From JANPBY01 sp963805505 (GTDB lineage Bacteria > Actinomycetota > Actinomycetes > DATJPE01): a DNA stretch of 64,000 nt. The stretch covers positions 434,001 to 498,000 of the forward strand of contig CAWDUP010000002.1 in the NCBI GenBank assembly GCA_963805505.1. The letters are read 5' to 3'. Made by a program: the position numbers and the translations under genes. The notes beneath the pieces are model-generated. The model was not told the DNA's origin and ran no database searches. It saw nothing but the letters and a program-made list of their open reading frames with translations. Below, piece after piece: positions 51,339-59,644 of the stretch; the first letter of the stretch is position 1, and each line of letters opens with the position of its first letter.

Positions 51339-51907
51339 GTCCGCGACTCGATCGGGACTTGGGGTCGGCGGGCCGTGCGCGCGGCCTCCAACCGGTACGT
51401 GACGGCCACACCAACTGCCCCGGCGCAGGCAGCCGCGAGATAGCGGACGAGCGGGTTCGTCGTGTCGGTGCCCGACATGAGGCCGTGACCGACGGCCATC
51501 ACCCAGGCCAGGTACGCCAGCAGATGCGTCCCCCGCCAGACCCGCACGCTCATTCGATGACGAACCAGCGAGGTGACCACGACGACGATGAGAATGTCGA
51601 GCGCCACGGTGCCAAGACCGAGCCAGATCCGCCGGTACGTCGATCCGAACGGGACGAGGACGTCGATCAGGTCCAGGTCGACGTATCGGTCGAGGACCAT
51701 CGTGGCGATGTGCACGACGAGGAGGACCACCCCCGCAAGCGTCAGCTGGCGGTGGAGGCCTTGCAGCACCACTCGGCGCTGCGCCGAGCTCCGCCGGCCC
51801 GGCACCGACGACCAGGCGCCGAGAACGATGACGGCAGTGAGCAGCACCTCCGCGACCAACCCGGAACCGCGGCCGAGGTACCACAGCATGGATGGATCCC
51901 AGTTCAC
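51335..51907 (-). CDS. Ferric-reductase-like heme transmembrane protein
   Basis: A 190-residue, five- to six-helix membrane protein of the ferric reductase-like (FRD/MsrQ) type. Two histidine pairs fit bis-heme coordination: H at GLHRQ and VVHIA (14 apart, one helix), and H at RGTHLLAY and VGHGL (13 apart, a later helix). GTG 51907 overlaps the apbE stop (GTGA). It would carry electrons across the membrane between the cytosolic NuoF-like protein/ferredoxin and an outside acceptor (inference). Confidence 0.85.
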   Translation of the reverse strand: MNWDPSMLWYLGRGSGLVAEVLLTAVIVLGAWSSVPGRRSSAQRRVVLQGLHRQLTLAGVVLLVVHIATMVLDRYVDLDLIDVLVPFGSTYRRIWLGLGTVALDILIVVVVTSLVRHRMSVRVWRGTHLLAYLAWVMAVGHGLMSGTDTTNPLVRYLAAACAGAVGVAVTYRLEAARTARRPQVPIESRT

Positions 51908-52935
51908 GACGACGCCAGCCCCACAAGCCGCGGCCGATCTTCGTTGGTCGTGATCGGTTCCTCGTCGGGCCACCCGTTCAAGGTCACGACCGTGCCGTCA
52001 CGCCGGACAAGTCTCGCAGGGAGACCCAGGGCCGTGAGCCACAAAGGCGCCTGCTCACCGAGCACCACGGCAGCGGTGCTGGCGACGTTGGCGTCCACGC
52101 AGCGGGCAGCGGTGACGCTGACCGTGCGCCAGAGATCGCTGGCGGGCAACCCCGTGCGCGGATCGATGATGTGGTGGCAGACCTGCTGGCCGACCATCCA
52201 GCGCCGGACGACGGTGCTCGAGGTCGCCAGCCCACCGTCGGCAAGCATGACGAGAGGTCCGCGTCCCGAGTCGGCTGAGCCGTCGACGACCTGAACGATC
52301 CATCCGTCCTCCGGCGCCGGACCGCAGAGCGCGAGGTCCCCACCGAGGTCGACGAGCACGCCGCAACCGAGGCTTTCAAACAGTTGGCCGGCCAGCTGGT
52401 CGGCGGCCCACGCCTTCGTCGTCGATCCGAGGTCGAGCCGACAACCGCGGGGCATCCAGACGGTGCCAGCATCACGGTCGAGCCGGATGGCATCCCAGTC
52501 CGTCACTCGTGCCCGGGCCAGCTGGTTCGTGCTGACTGCGCGAGGCAGCTCGCTCGGCGTGAGACTTGCCAGGAGGGAGAAGGTCCGGTCGTACCCAGCA
52601 CCGGTGAGCGCCGCCCCCACTGTCGGCGTCACCAGGCCACCGGAGTCGGCCGCAGCCGCCAGGGCGACCTCCAGTGCCTCGGCGAGCAGCCGCCCGACTC
52701 GCACCGTACGACCGGCTGAGCGGTTCAGTGCCTCCAAGTCGGAGTCCGGACGGAACCGACTGCACGCTCGATCGACGCGGTCCAGCCAGTGCCGGGTCGT
52801 CGCCTCGGCGGCGGCTATGGCCGATGCATCTGTCACTACCACCCGGATCCAGGTCCCCCAGGCGAGGAGATCGACTGCGGCACCACGCGCCGGGGCCTCC
52901 AGGTCACTGGCCGGTCCGGCCTTCCTGACAGTCAC
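51904..52935 (-). CDS. apbE: FAD:protein FMN transferase
   Basis: ApbE family enzyme, 343 aa, that attaches FMN to Thr/Ser of target proteins. Key motifs: LDLGSTTKAWAADQL (about 174-188, FAD site), VLVDLGGDLAL, and HHIIDPRTGLPASD (about 274-287), then the VDANVASTAAVVLG metal-site Asp region. No lipobox is seen; residues 1-30 are not clearly a signal, so it may act in the cytosol or be exported by another route. GTG 52935 overlaps the upstream gene's stop. No FMN-binding (SGAT-type) domain target lies in this unit. Confidence 0.9.
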   Translation of the reverse strand: MTVRKAGPASDLEAPARGAAVDLLAWGTWIRVVVTDASAIAAAEATTRHWLDRVDRACSRFRPDSDLEALNRSAGRTVRVGRLLAEALEVALAAAADSGGLVTPTVGAALTGAGYDRTFSLLASLTPSELPRAVSTNQLARARVTDWDAIRLDRDAGTVWMPRGCRLDLGSTTKAWAADQLAGQLFESLGCGVLVDLGGDLALCGPAPEDGWIVQVVDGSADSGRGPLVMLADGGLATSSTVVRRWMVGQQVCHHIIDPRTGLPASDLWRTVSVTAARCVDANVASTAAVVLGEQAPLWLTALGLPARLVRRDGTVVTLNGWPDEEPITTNEDRPRLVGLASS

Positions 52936-53396
52936 GAGCCCGCCGACGTCGCAGAAGGTTTCGGTTGCGGAGCGGGGGGTGCGGGCGCGGGCTTGGCCGG
53001 TGCCTTGGCGGCGGTGCGTACGGGCGTCGCCGCCGGAGCTGGGGTCCAGCCGGAGCCGCCGGACGTCGAGCCGGAGCTCGACCACCCGCCGGCTGGGGCG
53101 GCAGCAACCGGGGGCTTGGGCGAAGGAGTGATCAGAATGGTCTTGTAGGTGATGACCGTCTTGGTAGGCCTGGGAACCGGGGCACCGGGCTGCGCCTCCT
53201 GGGACGGTTCGACGACCGTCAGCGCGGTGTCACCCGCTGAAGCCGTTTCGTCGGCCGCGCCCAGCGCTCCAGCGACCAGCCCGGTGGCGACAAGGCAGCC
53301 CACCACGGCAACGCTGCCGGATGCCTCAAGACCACGAACGGTCAGGTCACGACGACGCGTCAGGTTCTTGCCCGTTCGGCGATGGTGGCGGGGCAC
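52932..53396 (-). CDS. Anchored Ala/Pro-rich extracytoplasmic protein, first gene of the redox unit
   Basis: A 154-residue protein of unknown function. The N-terminus is arginine-rich (about 1-21), followed by a hydrophobic segment (about 27-47). The remainder is low in complexity: Thr/Pro/Ala-rich with a Gly/Ser stretch (GGWSSSGSTSGGSGW). There is no flavinylation motif of the S-G-A-T kind. It starts at GTG 53396 behind GAGGGAG, heads the apbE unit and overlaps apbE by 4 bp. Its conserved place suggests a membrane-side accessory, but no homologue was recognised. Confidence 0.75.
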   Translation of the reverse strand: MPRHHRRTGKNLTRRRDLTVRGLEASGSVAVVGCLVATGLVAGALGAADETASAGDTALTVVEPSQEAQPGAPVPRPTKTVITYKTILITPSPKPPVAAAPAGGWSSSGSTSGGSGWTPAPAATPVRTAAKAPAKPAPAPPAPQPKPSATSAGS

Positions 53397-53481
53397 AGGG
53401 TCTCCCTCGATTCTCGGCGGCCGGTCCGCCGTGACTGCCCGAGTATCGACAGTGGGGCGTGAACCGAGACCCAGGGATCTG

Positions 53482-53497
53482 TTAAGGGCAAGCCAAG
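53482..53497 (+). promoter_or_regulatory. Putative OmpR-type direct repeat between the redox unit and the Asp-rich protein
   Basis: TTAAG-N6-CCAAG, an 11-bp direct repeat typical of OmpR/PhoB-class regulators. It lies inside an imperfect inverted repeat (53470-53478 and 53499-53507, 8 of 9 bp). The spacer serves both divergent units. The same pattern occurs on the minus strand upstream of the response-regulator gene. Confidence 0.45.
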
Positions 53498-53640
53498 AAT
53501 CTCTGGGCCGACCTGCTGTCGGCTGCCGGCAGTAGTTGGGCTGGGCTTAGCAGTTCCGTCGCATGCGCCTGACACCGGCGCGGCGACAGTGTCGGTGTTC
53601 TGCACATCCAGTACCCATCTGTTCGTCAACGGAGGACCGC

Positions 53641-54105
53641 ATGACCGCACGAAGAGCTGTCACGGTAGGCCTGTCACTCGCCGTCGGAACGCTCCTGGCA
53701 GGCGCTGCCATGGCCAACGCTCTGCCCGGCACCTCATCGGCTGCTGAGCCCCAAACGGCCACGGCCGTGGCCGACGTCACGGACGACACCGCGGTTCGCC
53801 CGGTCGTCGAGCACGTCGTGAAGAAGGTCAAGGTGAGGGTGCACCCGGCCAAGCCGAAGGCCGCCCCCGCCGCCCCGGCACCCACGGTGCAAGCACCTTC
53901 GACCTCGGTGTCGGTCTCGAAGCCGGCCGAGAGTGGCCGCAGCTCCCACGAGGGATCAGGCGGTTCGCGAGCCAGCCACGACGAGGGTGATGACGACCAG
54001 TACGGCGAAGACGAAGGCGACGACGACCAGTACGGCGAGGACGACGGCAACGACGACGGTGAAGAGCACGGCGATCACGGCGGGGATGACGAGCACGACG
54101 ACTGA
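53641..54105 (+). CDS. Secreted Asp/His-rich protein with 10-residue tandem repeat
   Basis: A 154-residue exported protein. The signal (about 1-33, ending near NALPGTSSA) is followed by an Ala/Pro/Lys region and a C-terminal tail in which nearly every second residue is Asp, Glu, His or Gly. Two tandem copies of DDDQYGED(E/D)G sit at about 117-136; the tail ends DHGGDDEHDD. Such tails often bind divalent metals, but no direct motif of a known family is present. ATG 53641 has GGAGGA upstream. It is divergent from the apbE unit and convergent with the sensor-kinase gene. Confidence 0.82.
   Translation: MTARRAVTVGLSLAVGTLLAGAAMANALPGTSSAAEPQTATAVADVTDDTAVRPVVEHVVKKVKVRVHPAKPKAAPAAPAPTVQAPSTSVSVSKPAESGRSSHEGSGGSRASHDEGDDDQYGEDEGDDDQYGEDDGNDDGEEHGDHGGDDEHDD
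53989..54048 (+). repeat. Two tandem 30-bp coding repeats
   Basis: Units at 53989-54018 and 54019-54048 differ at a few bases and encode DDDQYGEDEG and DDDQYGEDDG within the secreted Asp-rich protein. The unit length is divisible by 3, so copy-number change keeps the frame. Confidence 0.9.
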
Positions 54106-54145
54106 CCCGCCACGCCCGCTGGACGTCCCGGCCGACACCGATGTG

Positions 54146-55408
54146 TCAGGCCGGGAAGTCCAGCCGCACCTCGACGCCGCCGAGCGGTGACGAGCCCAGC
54201 CCGAACCGTCCACCCACCGTCTCCACCGACCGACGAGCGATATCCAACCCCAGCCCGGTCGACCCGGTCGCGCTGCGTCCCCTCCGATCGAGCCCGCTCC
54301 CCTCGATGCCGGGGCCGGCGTCCCCGACGAAGACGCGGGTGCCACCTGTCTCGGTCTCCAGCACGCCGACCGCGAAGGCCGTGCCGTCCTCCGTGTGCGC
54401 GAAAACATTCTCGATCAGGGCGTCTACAACAGCCCCGAGCTCCGCTGCATCGATCGCGACCGGCCTCGGTCGTGGATCGACCGTTGCCTGAACGCTCCTT
54501 CCCTGATCCTCGGCCAGCACCGACCAGAAACCGATTCGTTCACCCACCACCAGCCCGGCATCGCACCGGGGCACCGCGGACCGAACCGGCCGACGGGCGG
54601 CACGAATGACTGTGTCCACCGTGTCGGCCAGGCTGTCGAGTCGCTCCTCCAGGTGTGCGGCCAGGGTCGGATCAGGGACGGCATCGATCTCCAGGCGGAG
54701 AGCGGTCACTGGGGTACGCAGTCGATGGGAGAGGTCCGCGATCAGCTCGCGCTCGGCCGCGAGCAGATGGTCGATGCGGTCCCCCAGCCGGTTGAGCCCT
54801 CGGCCGAGCTCGACGACTTCAGGGGGTCCAGCTGGCACCACTCTGGCGGTCAGGTCGCCCTCCGCGAGCCGTTCGGCCACCCGGGCCGCTTCCACCACGG
54901 GCTGACTCATCTGGCGGGCGACCACCCTGGCGATGAGGACGGCGGCCAGGATGAGGATGATCCCGACGCCGACCAACGTGATAACCGTCCGTGCCACTCC
55001 ATCGGTGAGAACGGCCTCTGGCACGAAGACGCGGACGACGGACAGCCCGCTCGGGCCCTCGACGGGCAGGAGCACCTCCTTCCCGCCCTCGGTGTCGGCC
55101 GTGAAGGCCTGCCCGCTGCGCGCCAAGACCACCGAGGTCGTGACGTCGGCCGGTGCGCCGACCACGCTTCCATCCGGAAGAAACACAGTCGTACGACGCA
55201 CTCCCGGCGCATTCACGTTGTCCAGCACCTGGGCGAGTCGGGCGTCGTCTGCGGCAGCCACGACGGCGATCCCTTGCGACTCCTGGGCGGCGGCCTCGAG
55301 AGCCCGATCAGAGACCAAGGTCCGCACCAGCAGCGCCAGTGGGAGCAGGAAAGCGATCACCACGGCCGCGGTGGTCGCCGTGCCGTACAAGACGATGCGT
55401 CGCCTCAT
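54146..55408 (-). CDS. Two-component sensor histidine kinase
   Basis: A 420-residue membrane kinase. Transmembrane segments at about 8-30 and 141-163 flank an extracytoplasmic sensor of about 110 residues (includes TTVFLPDGSVVGAP). A HAMP domain lies at about 164-216, and the HisKA box has His228 in DLSHRLRTPVTAL. ATP-binding motifs are the N-box LIENVFAHT, DAGPGIE and GSTGLGLDIA. ATG 55408 overlaps the response-regulator stop (ATGA), so the two are one transcript, regulator first. Confidence 0.93.
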   Translation of the reverse strand: MRRRIVLYGTATTAAVVIAFLLPLALLVRTLVSDRALEAAAQESQGIAVVAAADDARLAQVLDNVNAPGVRRTTVFLPDGSVVGAPADVTTSVVLARSGQAFTADTEGGKEVLLPVEGPSGLSVVRVFVPEAVLTDGVARTVITLVGVGIILILAAVLIARVVARQMSQPVVEAARVAERLAEGDLTARVVPAGPPEVVELGRGLNRLGDRIDHLLAAERELIADLSHRLRTPVTALRLEIDAVPDPTLAAHLEERLDSLADTVDTVIRAARRPVRSAVPRCDAGLVVGERIGFWSVLAEDQGRSVQATVDPRPRPVAIDAAELGAVVDALIENVFAHTEDGTAFAVGVLETETGGTRVFVGDAGPGIEGSGLDRRGRSATGSTGLGLDIARRSVETVGGRFGLGSSPLGGVEVRLDFPA

Positions 55409-56094
55409 GCGTCGGGATCGACCAGCCGCAGCCCGACCCCGCGCACGCTGGTGAGGTAGCGCGGCGCATCCGCCCGTTCGCCGAGCTTGCGGCGCAGCCA
55501 CGACAGGTGGACGTCGACCGTCCGGTCTCCGCCACCGTACGGCTGGTGCCAGACCTCGGCCAACAGCTCACGTTTGGATACGACCTCGCCGGGCCGTGCC
55601 GCCAAGTAGGCCAGGAGGTCGAATTCCTTGCGACTGAGGGTGAGCTCCGTTCCGCCGAGAGTTGCCACTCGGCTTCGCGTATCGACGACGAGCTCGCCCA
55701 CGGCAAGCGGCTGGTAGGGCTCGGTCTGCGCCGTGCGCCGCAATACGGCGCGGATCCTCGCGTCGAGCTGATCGGGCCGGAAGGGCTTGACGACATAGTC
55801 GTCCGCCCCTTGATCGAGGAGCCGCACGATCTCAGCTTCGTCGTCGCGGGCAGTCACCACCACCACCGGCACCTGGCTGACGGCTCGGAGCATCCGTAGG
55901 ACCGTTGCGCCGTCCAGGTCGGGGAGGCCGAGATCGAGCAGCACAACGTCGGGGCGCGAATCGACGGCCTCCTGCAGACCGGCCATCGCCGTCGGGGCGC
56001 TCACGACGGCATGCCCTCGTTCGGTCAAGGAACGGACCAAGGACGTACGGATGGAGGCGTCGTCCTCGATGAGCAGGATCTGCGCCACACGCAC
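55405..56094 (-). CDS. OmpR/PhoB-family response regulator
   Basis: A 229-residue regulator. Receiver: acidic pair Glu10-Asp11-Asp12, phospho-acceptor Asp54 in LLDLGLP, Lys in VVKPF. The C-terminal winged helix has the LTLSRKEFDLLAYLAA and RTVDVHLSWLRRKLGE motifs. GTG 56094 is the start (GTG 56088 is possible). A direct repeat 65-80 bp upstream may be its own binding site, giving autoregulation (inference). It pairs with the kinase downstream. Confidence 0.94.
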   Translation of the reverse strand: MRVAQILLIEDDASIRTSLVRSLTERGHAVVSAPTAMAGLQEAVDSRPDVVLLDLGLPDLDGATVLRMLRAVSQVPVVVVTARDDEAEIVRLLDQGADDYVVKPFRPDQLDARIRAVLRRTAQTEPYQPLAVGELVVDTRSRVATLGGTELTLSRKEFDLLAYLAARPGEVVSKRELLAEVWHQPYGGGDRTVDVHLSWLRRKLGERADAPRYLTSVRGVGLRLVDPDA

Positions 56095-56158
56095 ACGCTA
56101 GGCGTTCCTGCGTGCGTCCGGGCCTCGACATCCGCGAAAGGGAACGCTTTGCGGGAGC

Positions 56159-56174
56159 CTTGACGAAGGCTTAA
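56159..56174 (-). promoter_or_regulatory. Putative OmpR-type direct repeat upstream of the response-regulator gene
   Basis: On the minus strand, TTAAG-N6-TCAAG (56174 to 56159) repeats the 11-bp pattern seen at 53482-53497. It lies 65 bp upstream of the regulator start and 36 bp before the divergent secreted-protein start, so it could serve both. A weaker half-site (CAAAG) follows at 56151-56147. Confidence 0.45.
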
Positions 56175-56209
56175 CCGCCGAGACGGAGCCGTCAGGGCAC
56201 AGTAGGGGC

Positions 56210-56842
56210 ATGCGCTTTCGCCCCGCCGGGCTGGTCGTTCTGTGGGCGACCTTGACCGCAGCCCTCACCACGATCGCCGCGCTGGCGGTGGGCGTCGTGG
56301 CGGCCGAGGTCAACGGGCCGCAGGCCCATGTGCTGTCTGCTTCGGCGGTGAGCGTCGCGGCAGGAAAGGTACCCGGCGGCCCACCCCTCGACGCGACGCC
56401 GGCACCTTCAACCAGTGCCTCTCACGGGCCCGGGCCGGGGCACTCGAACAAGCCGCACTCCTCGACGCCTGGAACCTCGACGCAGGGGCCGGCCAGCAGC
56501 CCGGGAGCGGCGCCGACCCAATCGCCCACGGCCAAGCCCTCCAACGGGAGCAAGCCGAAACCCAAGCCGGACCCGACCAAGACACCGAAGCCCAAACCGA
56601 CCCCGTCCGGAGCGTCGAAGACGTTCGCCGTCCAGGGTGGCACGGTGTCCGCCTCCTGCTCCGGAGCTTCGGTGTCCCTGAATTCCGCGCAGCCGACCGA
56701 CGGGTGGCGCGTCGAGGTGCACGACCGCGGGCCGGAGAAGCTCGAGATCACGTTCCGGTCCGGGGAGCACGAGAACGAAGTCGAGATCCGTTGTTCCGGC
56801 GGCGTTCCCGTGCTGACCTCTGACGACGGTCACGACGACTGA
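56210..56842 (+). CDS. Secreted protein with Pro/Lys linker and C-terminal small beta domain
   Basis: A 210-residue exported protein divergent from the response regulator. The signal segment is about 8-31; the middle (about 60-140) is a disordered Ser/Pro/Lys linker, and the C-terminal 70 residues form a compact strand-rich domain with two cysteines (SASCSGAS and EIRCSGG, probably a disulfide) and the strands WRVEVHDRG and LEITFRSGE. The signature is familiar from proteins beside actinobacterial two-component systems, but I cannot name a family. The tail ends in acidic residues. ATG 56210. It may modulate the sensor kinase (inference from position). Confidence 0.8.
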   Translation: MRFRPAGLVVLWATLTAALTTIAALAVGVVAAEVNGPQAHVLSASAVSVAAGKVPGGPPLDATPAPSTSASHGPGPGHSNKPHSSTPGTSTQGPASSPGAAPTQSPTAKPSNGSKPKPKPDPTKTPKPKPTPSGASKTFAVQGGTVSASCSGASVSLNSAQPTDGWRVEVHDRGPEKLEITFRSGEHENEVEIRCSGGVPVLTSDDGHDD

Positions 56843-56863
56843 GCCGCTCGGTCTGGCTCCCGG

Positions 56864-59518
56864 TCAGGCCTTGGACGCTGAGCTAGCCTTCTTGGCCGGC
56901 TTCTTCGCGGCCTTCTTCGCGGCCTTCTTGGTCGTCTTCTTCGCGCGTCGCTTCGTCGAAGGGCCCTTCGCGCGCTTCTCGGCGAGCAGCTCGGCGGCGC
57001 GATCGCTGGTCACGGCTTCCACCGAGTCCCCACTGCGCAGCGTCGCGTTGGTCTCTCCATCAGTGACGTACGGCCCGAAGCGACCGTCCTTGACCACGAT
57101 CGGCTTGCCGCTCACCGGATCCGGCCCCAGTTCGCGCAGCGGTGGCGCGGCGGCGCGGCGGCCGTGCTGCTTGGGCTGGGCGTAGATGGCCAGCGCCTCT
57201 TCGAGCGTGATGGTCAGCAGCTGGTCTTCTCGTTCGAGCGATCGCGAGTCGGTGCCCTTTTTCAGGTAAGGCCCGTACCGACCGTTCTGCGCGGTGATCT
57301 CCACGCCGTCGGCGGGATCGACGCCCACGGTCCGGGGCAGGGACAGCAGGCGCAACGCGTCCTCGAGAGTCACCGTGTCCAGGCTCATGTCCTTGAACAG
57401 AGACCCGGTCCTGGGCCGGCTGGCCTTCGGAGCGTCCTCGGGAAGGACCTCGGTGACGTACGGTCCATAGCGACCGGACTTGGCGACGATCTCCAGTCCA
57501 GTGCCCGGGTCGGTCCCCAGGGGTCGATCGCCTGACGGAGCCGAGAGCAACGCCTCTGCGTGCGCCACGGTCAGCTCATCCGGTGCGAGGTCCTCGGGGA
57601 CCGAGGCTCGCTCGTCCCCTCGCTCGACGTATGGCCCGTAACGGCCGACCCGAAGGTTGATCCCCTCGCCGATCGGCACGGTATTGATCTCGCGCGCATC
57701 GATCTCACCGAGGTTGTCCACCAGACCTTTGAGACCGTCGAGCACCCCGCCATCGCCATCGACCGGACCGAAGTAGAAGTCGCGAAGCCACGAGACGCGG
57801 TCTGCTTCCCCGGCAGCGATGCGGTCGAGGTCAGACTCCATCTGTGCAGTGAAGTCGTAGTCGATGAGGTCGCCGAACTGCTGCTCGAGAAGCTTGGTGA
57901 CGGCGAAAGCCAGCCAGGTCGGGACCAGCGCCGTTCCCTTCTTGAAGACGTAGCCCCGATCCAGGATCACCGAGATCGTCGCGGCGTACGTCGACGGCCG
58001 GCCGATTCCCCGCTCCTCCAACGCCTTCACCAGCGTCGCCTCGGTGAACCGAGCCGGCGGTTGGGTCTCGTGCCCTTCAGGCGTCAGCGAGACGACGCCG
58101 AGCGCGTCACCCACCGACAGGTGCGGCAACCGTCGTTCGGCGTCGTCGGCGGCCGGCTCGTCGCGGCCCTCCTCGTAGGCCGCGAGGAAACCCCGGTGGG
58201 TGATGACCGTGCCAGAAGCGCCGAGCTCGGCGTCCCGACCGTCGGTGGCGACCGCGCCGAGGCGCATGGACACCGTCTGACCGAGCGCGTCGGCCATCTG
58301 CGAGGCGACCGTCCGCTTCCAGATCAGGTCGTAGAGCGCGAGCTCGTCGGGGCTCACCGAGCCGGCGAGCTCACCCGGCGTCCGGAACACGTCGCCGGAC
58401 GGCCGGATGGCCTCGTGCGCCTCCTGCGCGTTCTTGACCTTCCGGGTGTACTGGCGAGGTGAATCTGCGACCGTCTCCGCCCCGAAGATCTGAGCCGCCG
58501 CGGTGCGGGCCGCCGAGATAGCCGACGCAGACAGGGTCGTCGAGTCGGTCCGCATATAGGTGATGTGGCCGTTCTCGTACAGCCGCTGAGCCACCCGCAT
58601 GGCGACCTGGCTGGACATCCGCAGCTTGCGGCTGGCCTCCTGCTGCAGCGTCGAGGTCATGAACGGAGCTGCTGGCGACCGGCGGTAGGGCTTCTCCTCG
58701 ACCGAGCGGACGGTGAACGCTGCGGCGGCCAGTCCATCGGTCAGCGACCGCACCGATGCCTCGTCCAATGCGACGGCACCCGAGGTCTTGAGCCGCCCGG
58801 AGCTGTCGAAGTCTCGTCCTGACGCCACCCGCGACCCGTCGACCGCGACCAGCTTGGCCGTGAACGAACCCGGGTCGAAGACGCCCTCCAGGTCCCAGTA
58901 GCCCGCGCGGACAAAGGCCATCCGGTCGCGCTCGCGCTCGACCACCAGGCGCATGGCCACCGACTGGACACGTCCGGCCGAGAGCCCCGCCCGTACCTTG
59001 CGCCACAGGACCGGGCTGACCTCGTAGCCGTACAACCGGTCGAGGATGCGCCGAGTCTCTTGTGCATCGACGAGCCGCTGGTCGAGGTCTCGGGTCTCCT
59101 CGGCTGCTCTGCGGATGGCATCCCGGGTGATCTCGTGGAAAACCATCCGACGCACAGGAACGGTCGGCTCGAGCACCTGCAGCAGGTGCCAGGCGATGGC
59201 CTCGCCCTCGCGGTCCTCGTCAGTCGCCAGAAGGAGCTCGTCGGCGTTCTTCAGCTTGCGGCGGAGCTCGGCGACCTTCTTCTTCTTGTCCGCGTCGACG
59301 ACGTAGTAAGGCTCGAAGTCGTTGTCCACATCGACCGCGAACTTGGCGAAGCGGCCCTTCTTCTCCTCCGGCGGCAGCTCGCTGGGAGTCGGGAGGTCGC
59401 GAATGTGACCCACGCTGGCCTCGACCTCGTAGCCCGGTCCGAGGTAGCCCGCGATCGTCTTCGCCTTGGCGGGCGACTCAACGATCACGAGCCGACGAGG
59501 CTCCTCGCTTGCGGGCAC
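56864..59518 (-). CDS. topA: DNA topoisomerase I
   Basis: Type IA topoisomerase that relaxes negative supercoils. In 884 residues: TOPRIM VIVESPAKAKTI at the N-terminus with ATDEDREGEA (98-107), the catalytic Tyr321 in GHITYMRTDST, and four C-terminal repeats of the GRYGPYV type (VGRYGPYV, SGRYGPYV, NGRYGPYL, DGRFGPYV) instead of zinc fingers, as in actinomycetes. A Lys/Ala-rich tail ends the protein (KKTTKKAAKKAAKK). GTG 59518 has AGGAG 5 nt upstream and is preferred over the GTG 30 bp earlier. It follows hppA, with a terminator between. Confidence 0.97.
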   Translation of the reverse strand: MPASEEPRRLVIVESPAKAKTIAGYLGPGYEVEASVGHIRDLPTPSELPPEEKKGRFAKFAVDVDNDFEPYYVVDADKKKKVAELRRKLKNADELLLATDEDREGEAIAWHLLQVLEPTVPVRRMVFHEITRDAIRRAAEETRDLDQRLVDAQETRRILDRLYGYEVSPVLWRKVRAGLSAGRVQSVAMRLVVERERDRMAFVRAGYWDLEGVFDPGSFTAKLVAVDGSRVASGRDFDSSGRLKTSGAVALDEASVRSLTDGLAAAAFTVRSVEEKPYRRSPAAPFMTSTLQQEASRKLRMSSQVAMRVAQRLYENGHITYMRTDSTTLSASAISAARTAAAQIFGAETVADSPRQYTRKVKNAQEAHEAIRPSGDVFRTPGELAGSVSPDELALYDLIWKRTVASQMADALGQTVSMRLGAVATDGRDAELGASGTVITHRGFLAAYEEGRDEPAADDAERRLPHLSVGDALGVVSLTPEGHETQPPARFTEATLVKALEERGIGRPSTYAATISVILDRGYVFKKGTALVPTWLAFAVTKLLEQQFGDLIDYDFTAQMESDLDRIAAGEADRVSWLRDFYFGPVDGDGGVLDGLKGLVDNLGEIDAREINTVPIGEGINLRVGRYGPYVERGDERASVPEDLAPDELTVAHAEALLSAPSGDRPLGTDPGTGLEIVAKSGRYGPYVTEVLPEDAPKASRPRTGSLFKDMSLDTVTLEDALRLLSLPRTVGVDPADGVEITAQNGRYGPYLKKGTDSRSLEREDQLLTITLEEALAIYAQPKQHGRRAAAPPLRELGPDPVSGKPIVVKDGRFGPYVTDGETNATLRSGDSVEAVTSDRAAELLAEKRAKGPSTKRRAKKTTKKAAKKAAKKPAKKASSASKA

Positions 59519-59590
59519 TTGTCTCCTGACTCTCGGACCTGGGGCCACTCCAACGACGTACCGGAACTTCGAGGCTACGTCGCGCTCCCG

Positions 59591-59632
59591 ATCGGGGCAG
59601 TTCCTGGGTGCCTCAAACCCCAGGAACGACCC
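59591..59632 (-). terminator. Terminator hairpin after hppA
   Basis: An inverted repeat with a 9-bp inner stem (GTTCCTGGG at 59598-59606 with 59617-59625), a 10-nt loop, and a 5-bp outer stem (59591-59595 with 59628-59632) across a 2+2 internal loop. It begins 13 bp after the hppA stop on the minus strand and separates hppA from topA. A short U-run is absent. Confidence 0.7.
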
Positions 59633-59644
59633 CGTTGCGACGGA

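Noticed and set aside
53397..53640. A small gene between the apbE unit and the Asp-rich protein
   Set aside because: The short frames here have no SD and overlap inverted-repeat sequence; the spacer is better explained as a promoter region.
56610..56700. SGAS in the secreted protein as a flavinylation site
   Set aside because: ApbE targets have the motif within an FMN-binding fold with a preceding Asp; neither copy (PSGAS, CSGAS) fits.
56880..56960. Lys/Ala codon repeats at the 3' end of topA as a CRISPR-like array
   Set aside because: These are low-complexity codons for the basic TopA tail, without spacers.
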